NCBI GenBank assembly: GCA_002333125.1 | Contig: DDBM01000119.1 | Coordinates: 2,917 to 12,062, forward strand | From: Moraxellaceae bacterium UBA2032 | GTDB lineage: Bacteria; Pseudomonadota; Gammaproteobacteria; Pseudomonadales; Moraxellaceae | Reading direction: 5' to 3' | Length of the DNA stretch: 9,146 nt | Shown: positions 8,161-9,146 of the stretch, in pieces | How the letters are laid out: each line of letters starts with the position of its first letter | Position numbering within the stretch: the stretch's first letter is position 1 | The notes under the pieces: model-generated | Database searches by the model: none | Seen by the model: only the letters and a program-made list of their open reading frames with translations | What the model was told of the DNA's origin: nothing | Position numbers and translations under genes: made by a program

Positions 8161-8190
8161 AAAAAAGCCTCGTTTTACGAGGCTTTTTTT
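8161..8190. terminator. Bidirectional rho-independent terminator between the RND operon and slyD
   Basis: AAAAAAGCCTCG (8161-8172), a TTTTA loop (8173-8177) and CGAGGCTTTTTT (8178-8189) form a perfect 12-bp stem. On the plus strand it ends in a seven-T run (8184-8190); on the minus strand the A-run becomes a T-run. It lies between convergent genes, one base after the pump stop and 15 bases beyond the slyD stop, so it probably serves both. Confidence 0.93.
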
Positions 8191-8205
8191 CAGCTATCTA
8201 AAAGA

Positions 8206-8688
8206 TTAGTGCTGATGACCGCCTGCACCATGAACATGACCGTGTTCTAACTCTTCTGAGCTGGCTTCACGAATATCCATGATTTCAACATCAAAGTTTA
8301 AGTTTTGGCCAGCTAAAGGATGGTTACCATCAACAGTGATTTCGTCACCCTCAACCGCAGCAACGGTAACAACTTGCATACCGTAATCGGTTTGTGCATG
8401 AAATTGCATACCTGCTTCGATGTTTTCTACACCACCAAACAAATGCTTGGACACAACTTGTACTAACTCTGGGTTGTATTCGCCATAACCATCAGCTGCT
8501 GCAACATTCACAGTTAACTTGTCGCCAACGACTTTGCCAACTAAGGCATTTTCTAAACCAGGAATAATGTTTTGTGCGCCGTGTAAATACACTAATGGCT
8601 CGCCACCAGCAGAAGTATCAATCACTTGACCTTCATCATTAGTCAAAGTGTAAGCCATCGAAACAACGCTATCTTTAGAAATTTGCAT
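8206..8688 (-). CDS. slyD: FKBP-type peptidyl-prolyl cis-trans isomerase SlyD
   Basis: This 160-residue cytoplasmic chaperone/isomerase catalyses proline cis-trans isomerisation in folding chains and, in enterobacteria, also delivers nickel to hydrogenase maturation. The FKBP fold is split as usual: strands at 1-69 with Tyr-13, Asp-24, IIPGLENALVG (41-51) and DGYGEY (66-71), an insert-in-flap chaperone domain at about 72-120, then GNHPLAGQNLNFDVEI (121-136), the SlyD signature. The C-terminal tail is short, EHGHVHGAGGHQH, with His at 149, 151, 153, 158 and 160 and no cysteine, unlike the long Cys/His tail of E. coli SlyD. Metal binding is therefore possible but probably weaker. AAAGG sits eight bases before the ATG on the minus strand. 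A TATGAT at 8734-8739 (minus strand) could be its -10 box, with no clear -35. Confidence 0.95.
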   Translation of the reverse strand: MQISKDSVVSMAYTLTNDEGQVIDTSAGGEPLVYLHGAQNIIPGLENALVGKVVGDKLTVNVAAADGYGEYNPELVQVVSKHLFGGVENIEAGMQFHAQTDYGMQVVTVAAVEGDEITVDGNHPLAGQNLNFDVEIMDIREASSEELEHGHVHGAGGHQH

Positions 8689-8773
8689 AATAAAAACCTT
8701 TAGGCACAGAGGCCATTACAAAATTAGCCGACAATCATACTGTAATTTATCAATGTATGTATCATAAAAATGT

Positions 8774-8810
8774 AGGCTTTATGAAAATTGAGGCTTTATT
8801 TATGAAGCCT
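8774..8810 (-). terminator. Weak hairpin at the hydrolase 3' end (possible terminator or attenuator)
   Basis: AGGCTT (8791-8796) and AAGCCT (8805-8810) can pair around an 8-base loop, and a second AGGCTTTAT at 8774-8782 could pair with the same arm instead. On the minus strand the stem is followed only by a short TTTT, so termination would be leaky. The stem overlaps the hydrolase stop codon (8800-8802). The gap to slyD is 111 bases, so slyD may be partly read through from the hydrolase gene. Confidence 0.35.
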
Positions 8811-9146
8811 TTGCTATATGAGCTAATAACCACGAAAGTAAGTCGTAACGCACTTCGCTAGCATTAGTTTCGTGCAAAATATCATGGCGACCTTGATCAT
8901 ATAATTTTAAAGCGACCTCAGCTTTACGCACTTTGTTGTGCATTTTGGCTAATTTTGTTACGCCTTTGCCTTTGTGTCCTACAGGATCTTCTGTGCCTGC
9001 AAAAATATATACAGGTAAACTTTGGGGGATTTTTTTAATGTTAGCAGGCGTATAAATTTGCGATAAAGTCTTTAAAAAGTCGCGCCAATAGGCATTAGCC
9101 ATTTGAAAACCACATAACTTATCGGCAACATAATGGTCAACCCATG
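8800..9146 (-). CDS. Alpha/beta hydrolase, S33/monoacylglycerol lipase-like, C-terminal part (5' end outside window)
   Basis: The frame is open from the window edge to TAA at 8800-8802, so only the C-terminal part, about 115 residues, is present; the internal Met at 9100-9102 is not the start. The fragment reads WVDHYVADKLCGF near the edge, then LPVYIFAGTEDPVG, with Asp (8986-8988) as the probable catalytic acid, and LYDQGRHDILHETN, with His (8884-8886) as the probable catalytic histidine. These two motifs and the 'D-x-LCGF' segment match serine-aminopeptidase S33-domain hydrolases annotated as lysophospholipase or monoacylglycerol lipase. The nucleophile elbow Gly-x-Ser-x-Gly would lie outside the window. 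Substrate unknown; a cytoplasmic lipid esterase is the usual expectation. Confidence 0.85.
   Translation of the reverse strand, partial: WVDHYVADKLCGFQMANAYWRDFLKTLSQIYTPANIKKIPQSLPVYIFAGTEDPVGHKGKGVTKLAKMHNKVRKAEVALKLYDQGRHDILHETNASEVRYDLLSWLLAHIAKAS

Noticed and set aside
9100..9102. Internal ATG as the start of a 100-residue protein
   Set aside because: The frame continues upstream to the window edge with family-like sequence, so this Met is internal to a longer hydrolase.

Overview
The window looks like ordinary chromosome from an AT-leaning gammaproteobacterium. PpsA, PpsR and SlyD all read as typical gammaproteobacterial orthologues, and PpsA can be aligned by eye with the E. coli enzyme at every catalytic motif. 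A Moraxellaceae-like or related lineage is my guess from the PpsA and PpsR wording and the base composition, but the window does not prove it. I see no insertion sequence, phage gene, CRISPR array, tRNA or rRNA.

Left part (1-3650): a DUF2939-type protein (cut by the window edge) and ppsR lie on the minus strand and overlap by one base. ppsA diverges from them on the plus strand across a 165-base gap. PpsR controls PpsA by phosphorylating a threonine next to its catalytic histidine, so regulator and target sit back to back. The PpsA start is best placed at a TTG at 1211, giving 791 residues. A perfect 13-bp hairpin terminator follows ppsA.

Middle part (3651-8190): a three-gene plus-strand operon encodes a 67-residue DUF2892/YgaP-like membrane protein, a periplasmic adaptor (membrane fusion protein) and a 1066-residue RND inner-membrane pump. 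Gaps are 14 and 2 bases. The promoter region contains an imperfect tandem repeat that produces two -10 boxes. No outer-membrane channel gene is present, so the pump probably uses an unlinked TolC-type partner. A hairpin terminator that can work in both directions closes the operon.

Right part (8191-9146): slyD, a peptidyl-prolyl isomerase with a histidine-rich tail, and upstream of it the C-terminal end of an S33-type alpha/beta hydrolase (monoacylglycerol lipase/lysophospholipase-like), both on the minus strand.

I found no strong evidence for an undescribed system. The points most worth a second look are the DUF2892-RND operon with its repeated promoter, the TTG start of ppsA, and the recurring GAGGCTTT octamer in and around the terminators.
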